This document shows, one piece after another, positions 7,938 through 16,866 of a DNA stretch of 38,942 nucleotides. Origin of the DNA: Gammaproteobacteria bacterium. Its GTDB lineage: Bacteria; Pseudomonadota; Gammaproteobacteria; Arenicellales; Poriferihabitantaceae. The stretch spans positions 1-38,942 of the forward strand of contig VYFG01000044.1 of the NCBI GenBank assembly GCA_009842505.1, read 5' to 3'. Every line of letters begins with the position of its first letter. Positions within the stretch are counted from its first letter, which is position 1. The notes beneath the pieces are model-generated. The model saw only the letters and a list, made by a program, of their open reading frames with translations, was not told the origin of the DNA and made no database searches. A program made the translations under genes and the position numbers.

Positions 7938-8308
7938 AGAGGCAGACTCGGAATTTGACATGATTCCATCCCCTGAAGGGCGAAATGGCTGGATTGTGGC
8001 GCATCGACGTTTCAGGGATCAGGTGGGTAGTGTTTCACGCGGCCGGGTGCATGACCGGGGCATCAACACCGTCCGGAACATCCGGTGGTCGGGGATCCTG
8101 GAGATGAATGCGGAAGGGCTGTCCGTCACTGTTTGTGGAGGCTTGCACAGGACGGACATGCTGTCCGCTGCGGCTTGGGAAGCCGCAAGCCCCGTCTTCA
8201 GGCCAAGGAGCAGTCACCAACGATGGATCGGAATGTTCAGGCTTTGGCTCAGGCTCGCTTTGCACTACCGTGACCATGCCGGCCATGGATGCCGGCAGTG
8301 ACCCGAAA
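7938..8308. other. Intergenic stretch after orphan antitoxin
   Basis: About 370 bases where a VapC gene would be expected but is not seen. It holds two perfect inverted repeats without T-tracts: 8170-8186 (7-bp stem) and 8277-8297 (7-bp stem). The second lies about a dozen bases beyond the stop of the glutamine-synthetase-like gene and might help end its transcript. A 113-codon open frame (7960-8301, plus) shows no domain and is probably fortuitous. Confidence 0.4.
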
Positions 8309-9691
8309 TCACACGTTCAAAAGCAGGTGTTCCCGCTCCCAGGCACTGATCACGTTGAGAAAGGTGTCGTACTCGTGGTGCTTGATGCTGGCGTAGAGCC
8401 GGACGAAACGCTCTCCCAGGATCTCCCTGAGGGGTTCACATTCCAGGAGCCCGTCCACTGCCTCCCTCAGGGTATGGGGCAGTTGGCTTTCCGCGCCGTA
8501 GGCATTGGTGCTCACCGGCGGCGACGGCTTGATCTGCTCCACCATGCCGAGATAGCCGCAGGCCAGTGACGCCGCCAGCGCGAGGTAGGGGTTCACGTCC
8601 GCCCCGGCGATCCGGTTTTCCACCCTACGCGCCTGGGGTGTGGATACCGGGACTCTCAGGCCCGCGGTGCGATTGTCGTAACCCCAGGCGGTGTTGATGG
8701 GCGTTCCCCACTTGTCCGGCGCCAGGCGCCGGTACGAGTTGACGTTGGGCGCGATCAGCGCCATGGCGTCGGGCAGGTACTTCTGCATTCCGCCGATATG
8801 CCAGCGGAACAGTCTGCTCTCGTTGCCCCTGGTGTTGGAAAAGATGTTTCGGCCGGAGCCCGCGTCTACCACGCTCTGGTGCACGTGCATGGCGCTTCCC
8901 GGTTCCCCCTCCATGGGCGCCGCCATGAAGGTGGCGTAGATCTTGTGGCGCATGGCCACCTCCCTGAGTCCGCGCTTGAACAGGAACACCTGGTCCGCGA
9001 GGTCCATGGGGTTCCCATGCAGGAGATTGATCTCCATCTGCGCGGCGCCGGATTCATGGATCAGGGTTTCGATGCCGATCTCCTGGATCTCGCAGTAGTC
9101 GTAGAGATCCTCGAACAGCGGGTCAAACTCGTTGACGGCGTCCACGCTGAACGCCTGGCGCCCGCTTTCCGCCCGCCCCGACCGGCCCACCGGGGGTTCC
9201 AGCGGGTAGTCCGGGTCGGTGTTGGGCTTGACCAGGTAGAATTCGACCTCCGGCGCCACCACCGGGTTCCAGCCCCGGGCCTCGTACAGGTCCAGCACCC
9301 TGCGCAGCACCTGGCGCGGGGCGATGTCCACCGGGGCGCCGTCCAGGTAGAAGCAGTCGTGAATGATCACGGCGCTCGGGTCCTCGGCGAACGGCACCTG
9401 GCGCACCGTGCCGGGGTCTGGCTTCAGAAAGATGTCGCTGTCGGTGTCGCCGAGCACGTCCCACTGTGTCGGGTAGTTGCCGTCCACCGTCTGCGCGAAA
9501 ATGGTTTCCGGCAGCCTGAGTCCGACATCGTCCTGGTATTTCTTCGCCGGCAGTATCTTGCCCTTGGCGACGCCGGCCATGTCCGGCACCACCGCCTCGA
9601 TCTCCTCGATGTTGTTCTCGTCCAGCCAGTTGCGCAGTTGGCTCGGAAGCTCGGCCGGGACGGAGCGCCGGATGCGTTTTTTTCGTGTCAT
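8309..9691 (-). CDS. puuA: Glutamine synthetase-like gamma-glutamylpolyamine synthetase (PuuA-like)
   Basis: From ATG 9691 the product is 460 aa. It has the N-terminal glutamine-synthetase beta-grasp (IEEIEAVVPDMAGVAKGKIL) and the catalytic domain: VVAPEVEFYLV, IHESGAAQMEINLLHGNP, GSAMHVHQS and NRIAGADVNPYLALAA. Together these fit ATP-dependent ligases of the PuuA group, which join glutamate to putrescine or similar amines, rather than GlnA. The divergent neighbour encodes a PuuB-like oxidase, the next step of that pathway, which supports this reading. ATG 9691 is preferred because the 46 upstream residues of the open frame overlap the divergent promoter region and look non-conserved. Substrate could also be spermidine, ethanolamine or another amine. 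Confidence 0.82.
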   Translation of the reverse strand: MTRKKRIRRSVPAELPSQLRNWLDENNIEEIEAVVPDMAGVAKGKILPAKKYQDDVGLRLPETIFAQTVDGNYPTQWDVLGDTDSDIFLKPDPGTVRQVPFAEDPSAVIIHDCFYLDGAPVDIAPRQVLRRVLDLYEARGWNPVVAPEVEFYLVKPNTDPDYPLEPPVGRSGRAESGRQAFSVDAVNEFDPLFEDLYDYCEIQEIGIETLIHESGAAQMEINLLHGNPMDLADQVFLFKRGLREVAMRHKIYATFMAAPMEGEPGSAMHVHQSVVDAGSGRNIFSNTRGNESRLFRWHIGGMQKYLPDAMALIAPNVNSYRRLAPDKWGTPINTAWGYDNRTAGLRVPVSTPQARRVENRIAGADVNPYLALAASLACGYLGMVEQIKPSPPVSTNAYGAESQLPHTLREAVDGLLECEPLREILGERFVRLYASIKHHEYDTFLNVISAWEREHLLLNV

Positions 9692-9782
9692 GTCCGCTGT
9701 GAACAGATCGGTCGAGAGGCTATGATAATCCCTTTCGCCACCAACCTGTGAAGGCCATGTCCATGTCCACGGGGGATGTCCC
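9692..9782. promoter_or_regulatory. Divergent promoter region, puuA-like / puuB-like
   Basis: These 91 bases must carry signals for both genes. TATGATAAT at 9721-9729 is a possible -10 on the plus strand, but I see no good -35. The sequence ATGTCC occurs three times between 9757 and 9780, two copies in tandem. GGGGG at 9771-9775 is the likely ribosome-binding site for the TTG start at 9783. Confidence 0.4.
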
Positions 9783-11075
9783 TTGAACCGGCGGGATCGC
9801 GAATCCGCCCGGTCCTGGTATGAAGCCACCCGCCGCTACCGGATCGATGCCGGCAGGATCGACGGCGAACTGCAGGCGGACGTGGTGGTGATCGGCGGTG
9901 GACTGACCGGCGCATCCGCGGCGCTCTGCCTGGCGGAACGCGGGGTCCGCGTGGCGCTTCTGGAATCCAGGTTTTTCGGCTGGGGGGCGTCGGGCCGCAG
10001 CGGGGGGCAGATCATCGCCGGCTATTCCTGTGACCAGAGAGTGCTGGAGAAACTCGCCGGCCTGGATACCGCCCGGGAGCTCTGGGAGCACAGCCTGGCG
10101 GCCCTGGACTACACCCGCGAACGAGTACGGCGGCACGGGATCGACTGCGACCTGAGGAGCGGCTATCTCCACGTCGGCGTCAAGCAGAGGCATGCCAGGG
10201 AACTGGCCGAGTGGGCCGAGCACCTGGAACGGGTCTACGGATACCCGGCCCTCGTCTACCACGACGGGGGGGCGCTTCGTGCACGGCTCCAGTCCAACCT
10301 GTACCAGGCCGGTGTCTCCGACTTCCAGAGCGGCCACCTGCATCCGCTCAACTACACCCTCGGAATGGTGAAGGCGGCGGGGGATGCCGGCGCGGCGCTG
10401 TACGAGGACGCCACCGTGAACAGGGTGGTTGACGGATCCGGTGGCGCGAGCGTGGTGGAGACGGACGGAGGGCGCATCCGCTGCGACTGCGTGGTCTATG
10501 CCTGCAATGCGTACCTCGACCGGCTTCACCCCGGCCTGAGGCGGCTCATCATGCCGGTGGGCACCTATATCATCGCCACCGAACCCCTGGGGGAACGGGT
10601 GGCGGGCGAGCTCATTCCCGGGGGAGCCGCGGTGGCGGACACCAATTTCGTGCTCGACTACTATCGTCTGTCAGCGGACACGCGCCTGCTTTTCGGCGGC
10701 CGGGTGAGCTATTCCACGCTGGAGCCCATCCGCCTCAGGGAATCCCTCGAAAGGCGCATGCTCCGGGTGTTTCCCCAGCTGGCCGGCACCGGGGTCGAGT
10801 TTACCTGGGGCGGATTCGTCGCCATCACCCGCAACCGGGCGCCGCACATCGGCCGCCTGCCGGGCAATGCCTACCATGCCCAGGGCTATTCCGGGCAGGG
10901 CATGGCGCTTGCCGGCTACGCCGGGTCCCTGCTGGCGGACGCGGTGATGGGGGAACGGGACGGACTCGCCTGTTTCGGGCGCATCCCGCACAAGGCATTT
11001 CCGGGCGGCCCGATGATGCGCAAGCCTGCATTGGTTGCCGCCATGGCCTATCATCGGCTGCTGGACAAACTGTAG
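9783..11075 (+). CDS. puuB: FAD-dependent amine oxidase, gamma-glutamylputrescine oxidase-like (PuuB-like)
   Basis: A 430-aa DAO-family flavoprotein. The FAD-binding fold is at about residues 34-60 (VVVIGGGLTGASAALCLAER), followed by GWGASGRSGGQII, a motif common to PuuB-like oxidases. The C-terminal block reads FTWGGFVAITRNRAPHIGRL and YHAQGYSGQGMALAGYAG. These enzymes oxidise gamma-glutamylputrescine (or a related secondary amine) to an aldehyde, releasing H2O2. The TTG start is preceded by GGGGG at seven to eleven bases; the nearby ATGs are out of frame. It is transcribed away from the PuuA-like gene across 91 bases, as expected for one pathway. Later pathway genes (puuC, puuD) are not in the window. 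Confidence 0.82.
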   Translation: MNRRDRESARSWYEATRRYRIDAGRIDGELQADVVVIGGGLTGASAALCLAERGVRVALLESRFFGWGASGRSGGQIIAGYSCDQRVLEKLAGLDTARELWEHSLAALDYTRERVRRHGIDCDLRSGYLHVGVKQRHARELAEWAEHLERVYGYPALVYHDGGALRARLQSNLYQAGVSDFQSGHLHPLNYTLGMVKAAGDAGAALYEDATVNRVVDGSGGASVVETDGGRIRCDCVVYACNAYLDRLHPGLRRLIMPVGTYIIATEPLGERVAGELIPGGAAVADTNFVLDYYRLSADTRLLFGGRVSYSTLEPIRLRESLERRMLRVFPQLAGTGVEFTWGGFVAITRNRAPHIGRLPGNAYHAQGYSGQGMALAGYAGSLLADAVMGERDGLACFGRIPHKAFPGGPMMRKPALVAAMAYHRLLDKL

Positions 11076-11095
11076 CAAAGTGGATCTCCATCGAC

Positions 11096-12790
11096 ATGTT
11101 GAACAATAGCGGTGAATCGGGTGTGCCGGGGCGTCCGGCCAAGGCTGCAGGCCGTTGGCTCGCGATCCTGGCCATGCTGTTCCTTCCGGCCGGTGCCGTG
11201 TCCCAGGAGCCGGCCGCATCTTCCGGCCTTGCGGACATCGCCGGACAGATCCGGACCCTGGAGGCACGTCTTGGCAGTGCCCTGGGTGCGGAAAGGGATT
11301 CCATCCGCCAGCGGCTCCGGACCCAGCGGCGTCTTTACCGGGAAGGGGCCTGGCAATACGTCGACACACTGGACCCGGAGGACGCCGCGGACCGGGACGC
11401 GGGTGCCGGGATACTGGAAGGAATCTCGGCGGCGCTCGGCCGGCAACTGGAGGCCGGCGAGGAGCGCATCGGCGAACTCAGGGCACTCACGGACTCTTCG
11501 GACGGTGCCGCGGCGGCACAGGCAAGGGAGGACCTTCGCCTTGCCGAGTCCCACCGGATGGAGCTGCTGGAGGCCATGGTGACGAATATCACCCGGATGG
11601 ACCGCTACGGGCTCCCCTCCGGGGAAGATGCCGCCAGGGCCGGGGCGCTGTTACGGAACCGGGCCCAACTGCTGAGCGGCCGGATCGAGCTACAGAGCCT
11701 CAGGCGGGACGACATCGCCGTCACCATGGAGGGACTCGACCCGGAATCCCCGGAATATGCGGACGCAAGGCGGCAAAGGATCGCCATCGATGCGGCGGTG
11801 GTGCGCTCCGGGGAGCGGCTTTCCGGGGTGGCGAACCTGCTGGAGCGGCTCGGGACCGATGTCGCCGAATACCGCCAGACCGCGTTCATGGCCACCGGCG
11901 ACCTGTCGGCGGAAATTCTCGACCGGCAGGTAGTGGGTTCGGTGCTTGCGCGCTGGCTCACCGAGCTGAGGACCGGGTTCCTGCGTCACGGCCCGGATAT
12001 CCTGACCCGCCTGGTGGTGGTGGCCGTCATCCTGGCGGTGTTCTGGCTGCTCGCCCGGGTGGTGCGCGCGATGGTGCGGCGCGGACTGGACAACCTGACC
12101 GGCGAGATGTCGACCCTGGCGCGTGACTTCCTCGTTGGGCTTTCCGCCAAGGCGGTGCTGATCACCGGCATCCTGGTGGCCCTGTCTCAGTTCGGCCTGC
12201 AGATCGGCCCGTTGCTTGCCGGCCTCGGAATCGTCGGCTTCATCGTCGGGTTCGCCCTGCAGGACACGCTGTCCAACTTCGCGTCCGGCATCATGATCCT
12301 GATCTACCGGCCTTTCGACGTCGGGGACTACGTGGAGGCAGCCGGCGTGCAGGGAGAGGTCAAGCACATGAACCTCGTCAGCACCACGGTCCACACGCCG
12401 CAGAATCACCGCTTGGTCATCCCCAACAACAGGATCTGGGGCAACATCATCCGCAACATCACTTCCCAGGACATGCGCCGCGTGGACCTCTCGGTTGGGG
12501 TCAGCTACGAGGATGACATCGAGCGGGTGGAGGCGCTTCTGGCGGAGATCGTGGCCGCCGAGGACCGGGTGAAATCCGAGCCGGAGCCCACCATCCGGCT
12601 GCACAACCTGGGCGAGTCGGCGGTGGAGTTCACCGTCCGGGTCTGGGTGGACAGCACCGATTACATGGGCGTGTTCTGGGATCTGACCCGCCGGATCAAG
12701 ATCCGCTTCGACGAGGAGGGCATCAGCTTCCCCTATCCCCAGCGGACGGTTCACCTGGTATCCGCAGATGGGGATGATGAGCGCAGCTGA
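11096..12790 (+). CDS. MscS-type mechanosensitive channel with long periplasmic N-terminus
   Basis: This 564-aa protein has a signal peptide (AILAMLFLPAGAVS), then about 250 residues of charged, probably helical, coiled-coil-like sequence. Three membrane helices follow from about residue 300. The pore helix GLGIVGFIVGFALQDTLSNF is the Gly/Ala-rich TM3 of MscS channels. The beta domain (RPFDVGDYVEAAGVQGEV, then HRLVIPNN) and the alpha-beta C-terminus come next. Such channels open on membrane tension to release solutes after hypo-osmotic shock. Residue count places it between small MscS (about 286 aa) and giant MscK forms. It lies 20 bases after the PuuB-like gene and overlaps the next gene by 23 bases, so it may be cotranscribed with rluC. 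Confidence 0.9.
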   Translation: MLNNSGESGVPGRPAKAAGRWLAILAMLFLPAGAVSQEPAASSGLADIAGQIRTLEARLGSALGAERDSIRQRLRTQRRLYREGAWQYVDTLDPEDAADRDAGAGILEGISAALGRQLEAGEERIGELRALTDSSDGAAAAQAREDLRLAESHRMELLEAMVTNITRMDRYGLPSGEDAARAGALLRNRAQLLSGRIELQSLRRDDIAVTMEGLDPESPEYADARRQRIAIDAAVVRSGERLSGVANLLERLGTDVAEYRQTAFMATGDLSAEILDRQVVGSVLARWLTELRTGFLRHGPDILTRLVVVAVILAVFWLLARVVRAMVRRGLDNLTGEMSTLARDFLVGLSAKAVLITGILVALSQFGLQIGPLLAGLGIVGFIVGFALQDTLSNFASGIMILIYRPFDVGDYVEAAGVQGEVKHMNLVSTTVHTPQNHRLVIPNNRIWGNIIRNITSQDMRRVDLSVGVSYEDDIERVEALLAEIVAAEDRVKSEPEPTIRLHNLGESAVEFTVRVWVDSTDYMGVFWDLTRRIKIRFDEEGISFPYPQRTVHLVSADGDDERS

Positions 12791-13718
12791 CCCACCGGCG
12801 CCGCGGACTGTCACGGCGGGGCCGGGGGACGCGGGCCAGCGCATCGACAATTTCCTCGCAAGGCACCTGAAGGGGGTGCCGAAAACCCGCATCTACCGTG
12901 CGCTCAGGAAGGGCGAGGTCCGGGTAAACGGCCACCGGACCCGGCCGCACTACCACCTGGTGGACGGCGACCGGGTAAGGATTCCGCCGATCCGATACCG
13001 CGTCGCCGGAGAGCCGCCGGTGGTGCCGGTGAAACTGCTGGATCAGGTACCGGTGCTGTTCGAGGACGGCCATATCCTGGTGGTGGACAAGCCTGCGGGA
13101 CTGGCGGTGCATGGCGGCAGCGGGATGGAATTCGGCCTGGTGGAGGCACTCAGGCAGCTGCGCCCGGACCTGGATTTCCTGGAACTGGTGCACCGTCTGG
13201 ACCGTGAGACTTCCGGCTGTCTCATGCTGGCCCTCGGCCGGCCGGCGCTGGTCGCGCTGCAGCGGCAACTGGCGGAACGCAGGGGAATCCGCAAGCATTA
13301 CCTGGCACTGGTGAAGGGCGTGCCCTCCGGAGGGGGCGCGGTGACCGTGGACCGGCCGCTCCGGCAGATTCGCGGGCGGGACGGAAAAAAGCAGGTGATC
13401 GTGGATGCAGGGGGGCAGCAGGCAACGACGGTTTTCCGGATCCGCCGGGCGTTTGCCGACACGGCGCTGCTGGATGCGGAACTGCTCAGCGGCCGCATGC
13501 ACCAGGCCCGCGTTCATGCGGCCCACATGGGCCATCCTGTTGCCGGCGATCGCCTGTACGGCGATGACGGATTCAATGCACGCATGCAGGGGCTCGGCCT
13601 CGGCCGGCTGTTCCTGCATGCAGAGCGGTTGCGTATCCACCATCCGGACAGCGGGCTCCGGCAGGATTTTTTCGCGCCCTTGCCCGCCGCGCTCGAATCG
13701 GTTCTGTCTGGGCAGTAA
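12768..13718 (+). CDS. rluC: 23S rRNA pseudouridine synthase RluC
   Basis: The 316-aa product has an N-terminal S4 RNA-binding domain (QRIDNFLARHLKGVPKTRIY then KGEVRVNG, about residues 25-75) and an RluA-type catalytic domain. The catalytic motif ELVHRLDRETSGCLML (about 139-154) contains the nucleophilic Asp. S4-bearing members of this size are RluC or RluD; RluC, acting on 23S rRNA positions 955/2504/2580 in E. coli, fits the opening sequence (AGQRIDNFL) better. Three closely spaced ATGs (12768, 12774, 12777) are possible starts, all inside the 3' end of the MscS gene; none has a clear ribosome-binding site, so translation is probably coupled. Confidence 0.88.
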   Translation: MGMMSAADPPAPRTVTAGPGDAGQRIDNFLARHLKGVPKTRIYRALRKGEVRVNGHRTRPHYHLVDGDRVRIPPIRYRVAGEPPVVPVKLLDQVPVLFEDGHILVVDKPAGLAVHGGSGMEFGLVEALRQLRPDLDFLELVHRLDRETSGCLMLALGRPALVALQRQLAERRGIRKHYLALVKGVPSGGGAVTVDRPLRQIRGRDGKKQVIVDAGGQQATTVFRIRRAFADTALLDAELLSGRMHQARVHAAHMGHPVAGDRLYGDDGFNARMQGLGLGRLFLHAERLRIHHPDSGLRQDFFAPLPAALESVLSGQ

Positions 13719-13801
13719 GTCCTGACGTTCCGCCATGTCCGGGAAGCCGGATGCCCGGATCACCGTGTTAAAATCCGCCCAACTCGAATTGACCCCCCTT
13801 C

Positions 13802-16105
13802 GTGTCCGCAGTCAGCAGTAAACGCTTGCAGCCAAAGAATCGGCCGGCCGGGTCGGCGCTCGGGAGGCTGCTCCGGGAGATCGGACTCCTGGGGCTGCTG
13901 GCCTTCGCGGTCTATCTCCTGCTGTGCCTGGCTTCGTGGACTTCCACGGACCCCGGACCGAGCCATACCGGTGGCAGCAGCGATGTCGCCAACCTGGGCG
14001 GCAGGGTCGGCGCCTTTTTCGCGGACGGGATGTTCCATCTATTCGGACAGATGGCCTACCTGTTCCTGATACTGGTGGTGGCCCTCGTCTGGCGGCTTTT
14101 TCGCCAGCGCCCGTCCACGGGCCGCGTCAACCTGTCCTCTTTCCTGCTGCCCACCGCCGGCTTCATTCTTGCCATGATGGGCGCGACCGCCCTGGAGCAG
14201 TTGTACTACCCGTCTCCCGTTAACGGGGCAGTGCACACGGCCGGCGGCATCCTCGGACATTACTCCGCCGGCGCCCTGTCGGCTACCTTCGGGATTGTCG
14301 GCGTGACCATGATCATGCTCGCCCTCCTGATCACCGGCATTACCCTGGTGACCCATGTTTCCTGGTTCCGTCTCATGGACCGGATCGGCTACGGGGCGTT
14401 TGCCCTGGTGGCATGGGCGAGATCCAGGAAGGAGGTCCGCGAGGATCGGCTGGAAGGCGCCAAGCAGAAGCGCAAGCGCGAGAAGGCCGTCAAGGAGATC
14501 CGCACCATCGCGGAGAAATCCCCCCCGCGGATCGAGCCCAGGATCCAGCCGTCCGCGGAACCGGAACCGCTCCGCAAGGAGCGCCAGGCCAGCCTGTTTA
14601 CCGGATCCGGGGCGGGAGCACTGCCCACGCTTTCCCTGCTCGAGACGCCCGCGGAGGACGGCGGCGGATATTCCCGGGACGCGCTGGAATCCATGTCCCA
14701 GGTGCTGGTCAAGAAACTCAAGGACTTCAACGTCGACGTGACGGTGGACGCGGTACAGCCTGGACCCGTGATCACCCGCTTCGAGATCCAGCCGGCCGCC
14801 GGTATCAAGGCGAGCCAGATCGTGGGTCTTTCCCGAGACCTTGCCAGGTCTCTCACGGTGGACAGCGTGCGGGTGGTGGAGAACATTTCCGGCAAGAGCA
14901 CCATGGGCATCGAGGTGCCCAACCAGAACCGGGAGATCGTGCGGTTGGTGGAGGGACTGGCTTCCGCGGAGTTCGAGAAAAGCGCCTCTCCGCTGACCCT
15001 GGTCCTGGGAAAGGACATCGCGGGCAATGCGGTGATCACCGATCTCATGAAAATGCCCCACGTACTGATTGCAGGCACCACCGGGTCCGGCAAGTCGGTC
15101 TGCATCAACGCCCTGATCCTAAGCCTCGTCTACAAGTCCACGCCGGACCAGATCCGCCTCATCATGGTGGATCCCAAGTTTCTCGAACTGTCGGTCTACG
15201 ACGGCATCCCGCACCTGCTGGCCCCGGTCGTGACCAACATGAACAAGGCGGCCAACTCGCTTCGCTGGTGCATCACGGAAATGGATCGTCGCTTCCGGGT
15301 GATGGCGGAGATCGGGGTCCGGAACATCGCCGGCTACAACCGGAAGGTGGCGGACGCCAACAAGGCGGGCGAGCCGATCATTGACGCCACCGTCTCGCAG
15401 GAAGAGGACGGGGACCCGGTCTATCTCGAGTCGCTGCCGTACATCGTCGTCATCGTCGACGAACTGGCGGACCTGATGATGGTGGCCGGCAAGAAGATCG
15501 AGGAGATCATCATCCGCATTGCCCAGCGCGCCCGGGCCGCCGGCATCCACCTGGTACTCGCCACCCAGCGGCCGTCGGTGGACGTGGTGACGGGGCTCAT
15601 CAAGGCCAATGTGCCGACGCGGATCGCCTTCCAGGTGTCCAGCCGGGCGGATTCGCGCACGGTTCTCGACCAGATGGGCGCCGAATCCCTGCTGGGCCAG
15701 GGCGACATGCTGTTCCTGCCCCCGGGCACCGGATTTACCCAGCGGGTACACGGTTCCTTCGTTTCCGACGAAGAGGTGGCCAGGGTGGTGAAGGAACTGA
15801 AGGATTCCGGCCCCCCGGTCTACCTGGAGGAAGTCACCGAAGGGGGCGCGGACGGCGGCATCGGGGGCGTTAGCGGGGCGTTCGGCGAACCCGAGGACGA
15901 CGGCGAGTCGGACCCTTTGTACGACGAGGCCGTGCGTTTCGTCACCCAGAGCCGCAAGGCCTCGATCTCTTCGGTCCAGCGAGCCCTCAGGGTGGGTTAC
16001 AACCGGGCTGCGCGCATGATCGAGACCATGGAGGAGGCGGGCGTCGTCTCGCCGGCGGACAACGGCAAGCGCGAGGTGCTGGCGCCGGAACCGCCGGAGG
16101 ACTGA
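13802..16105 (+). CDS. ftsK: DNA translocase FtsK
   Basis: A 767-aa protein with four N-terminal membrane helices (for example LLGLLAFAVYLLLCLASW and MAYLFLILVVALVWRLF) anchoring it at the division septum. A short linker follows (about residues 200-290), then the motor: Walker A AGTTGSGKSVCINALIL (about 422-438), Walker B YIVVIVDELADLMM (about 547-560) and LVLATQRPSVDVVTGLIKAN. The C-terminal winged-helix gamma domain (SISSVQRALRVGYNRAARMI, about 720-740) recognises KOPS sequences and activates XerD. The short linker resembles SpoIIIE/Pseudomonas-type rather than E. coli FtsK. GTG start at 13802; a possible TAAAAT -10 lies at 13769-13774. It leads the conserved ftsK-lolA-rarA-crcB-serS block. 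Confidence 0.95.
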   Translation: MSAVSSKRLQPKNRPAGSALGRLLREIGLLGLLAFAVYLLLCLASWTSTDPGPSHTGGSSDVANLGGRVGAFFADGMFHLFGQMAYLFLILVVALVWRLFRQRPSTGRVNLSSFLLPTAGFILAMMGATALEQLYYPSPVNGAVHTAGGILGHYSAGALSATFGIVGVTMIMLALLITGITLVTHVSWFRLMDRIGYGAFALVAWARSRKEVREDRLEGAKQKRKREKAVKEIRTIAEKSPPRIEPRIQPSAEPEPLRKERQASLFTGSGAGALPTLSLLETPAEDGGGYSRDALESMSQVLVKKLKDFNVDVTVDAVQPGPVITRFEIQPAAGIKASQIVGLSRDLARSLTVDSVRVVENISGKSTMGIEVPNQNREIVRLVEGLASAEFEKSASPLTLVLGKDIAGNAVITDLMKMPHVLIAGTTGSGKSVCINALILSLVYKSTPDQIRLIMVDPKFLELSVYDGIPHLLAPVVTNMNKAANSLRWCITEMDRRFRVMAEIGVRNIAGYNRKVADANKAGEPIIDATVSQEEDGDPVYLESLPYIVVIVDELADLMMVAGKKIEEIIIRIAQRARAAGIHLVLATQRPSVDVVTGLIKANVPTRIAFQVSSRADSRTVLDQMGAESLLGQGDMLFLPPGTGFTQRVHGSFVSDEEVARVVKELKDSGPPVYLEEVTEGGADGGIGGVSGAFGEPEDDGESDPLYDEAVRFVTQSRKASISSVQRALRVGYNRAARMIETMEEAGVVSPADNGKREVLAPEPPED

Positions 16106-16200
16106 ACCGGACTCGTCAATTTGAAGGCCGGACCGGATGCGGAAGACTTCCGTCCGTGCCACGATCCAGACAAACCCATGAGGGAATCCTGAAAACAGCC

Positions 16201-16836
16201 ATGCACATGTCGATGATGCGAATCTTGCCGGGTCTTGCTTTTATTGCCTGGAGCGGACTGGCACCGGCCAGCCCCGGACTGGACGCTCTCAAGTACTTCC
16301 TGGAGGAAGTCCGGACCTTCGAAGCAACATTCGGACAGGAGGTCCTCGACGAGTCCATGCAGAGCCTGGACGGCGGCCGGGGCAGGGTATGGATCAAGCG
16401 CCCGGGTCTTTTCCGCTGGAACTACGATCCGCCGGATGCCCAGGAGATCGTCGGCGACGGCGACCTGGTCTGGGTGTACGACGTCGAACTCGAACAGGTC
16501 ACCGTGCGCAATCAGAGCAAGGCGCTCGGCACCACGCCGGCCTTGCTGCTGGCCGGCGGAGAGGACATGGAACAGAACTACACCATCATCGACATCGGTA
16601 CCCAAGGCCGGTTCGACTGGGTCAACCTGATCCCGCTGGATGAGGACAGCAGCTTTACCGAGGTGCGTATCGGTTTCGAGGACAACCGGCTGCGCTTCAT
16701 GGAACTGCTCGACACCCTTGGCCAGCGGACCCGGATGAGTTTCGTGGATCTGAAGGAAAACGGGCCGATCGACAACCGGGTCTTCGATTTCCTGCCACCG
16801 GTCGGCGTGGACGTCATTGACGATACGGCGAGCTGA
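16201..16836 (+). CDS. lolA: Outer-membrane lipoprotein chaperone LolA
   Basis: From ATG 16201 the product is 211 aa. It begins with a signal peptide (MRILPGLAFIAWSGLAPASP), followed by the LolA fold: LEEVRTFEATFGQEVLDE, GRVWIKRPGLFRWNYDPPDA and DLVWVYDVELEQVTVR, all typical. LolA carries lipoproteins released by LolCDE across the periplasm to LolB. The hydrophobic-cavity motif RPGLFRW with its conserved Arg is intact. The frame is open to 16156, but those 15 residues are polar and precede the signal peptide, so 16201 (or ATG 16207) is preferred. It sits 95 bases after ftsK and 30 bases before rarA, the standard gammaproteobacterial arrangement. Confidence 0.92.
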   Translation: MHMSMMRILPGLAFIAWSGLAPASPGLDALKYFLEEVRTFEATFGQEVLDESMQSLDGGRGRVWIKRPGLFRWNYDPPDAQEIVGDGDLVWVYDVELEQVTVRNQSKALGTTPALLLAGGEDMEQNYTIIDIGTQGRFDWVNLIPLDEDSSFTEVRIGFEDNRLRFMELLDTLGQRTRMSFVDLKENGPIDNRVFDFLPPVGVDVIDDTAS

Positions 16837-16866
16837 AGCCGGGGCCCGCACCCATGTAACCGGACC

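Noticed and set aside
8170..8297. Two GC hairpins as intrinsic terminators
   Set aside because: Neither is followed by a T-run on either strand; listed only as inverted repeats.
7960..8301. A 113-codon open frame where VapC would be expected
   Set aside because: It has none of the PIN acidic residues or any other recognisable pattern.
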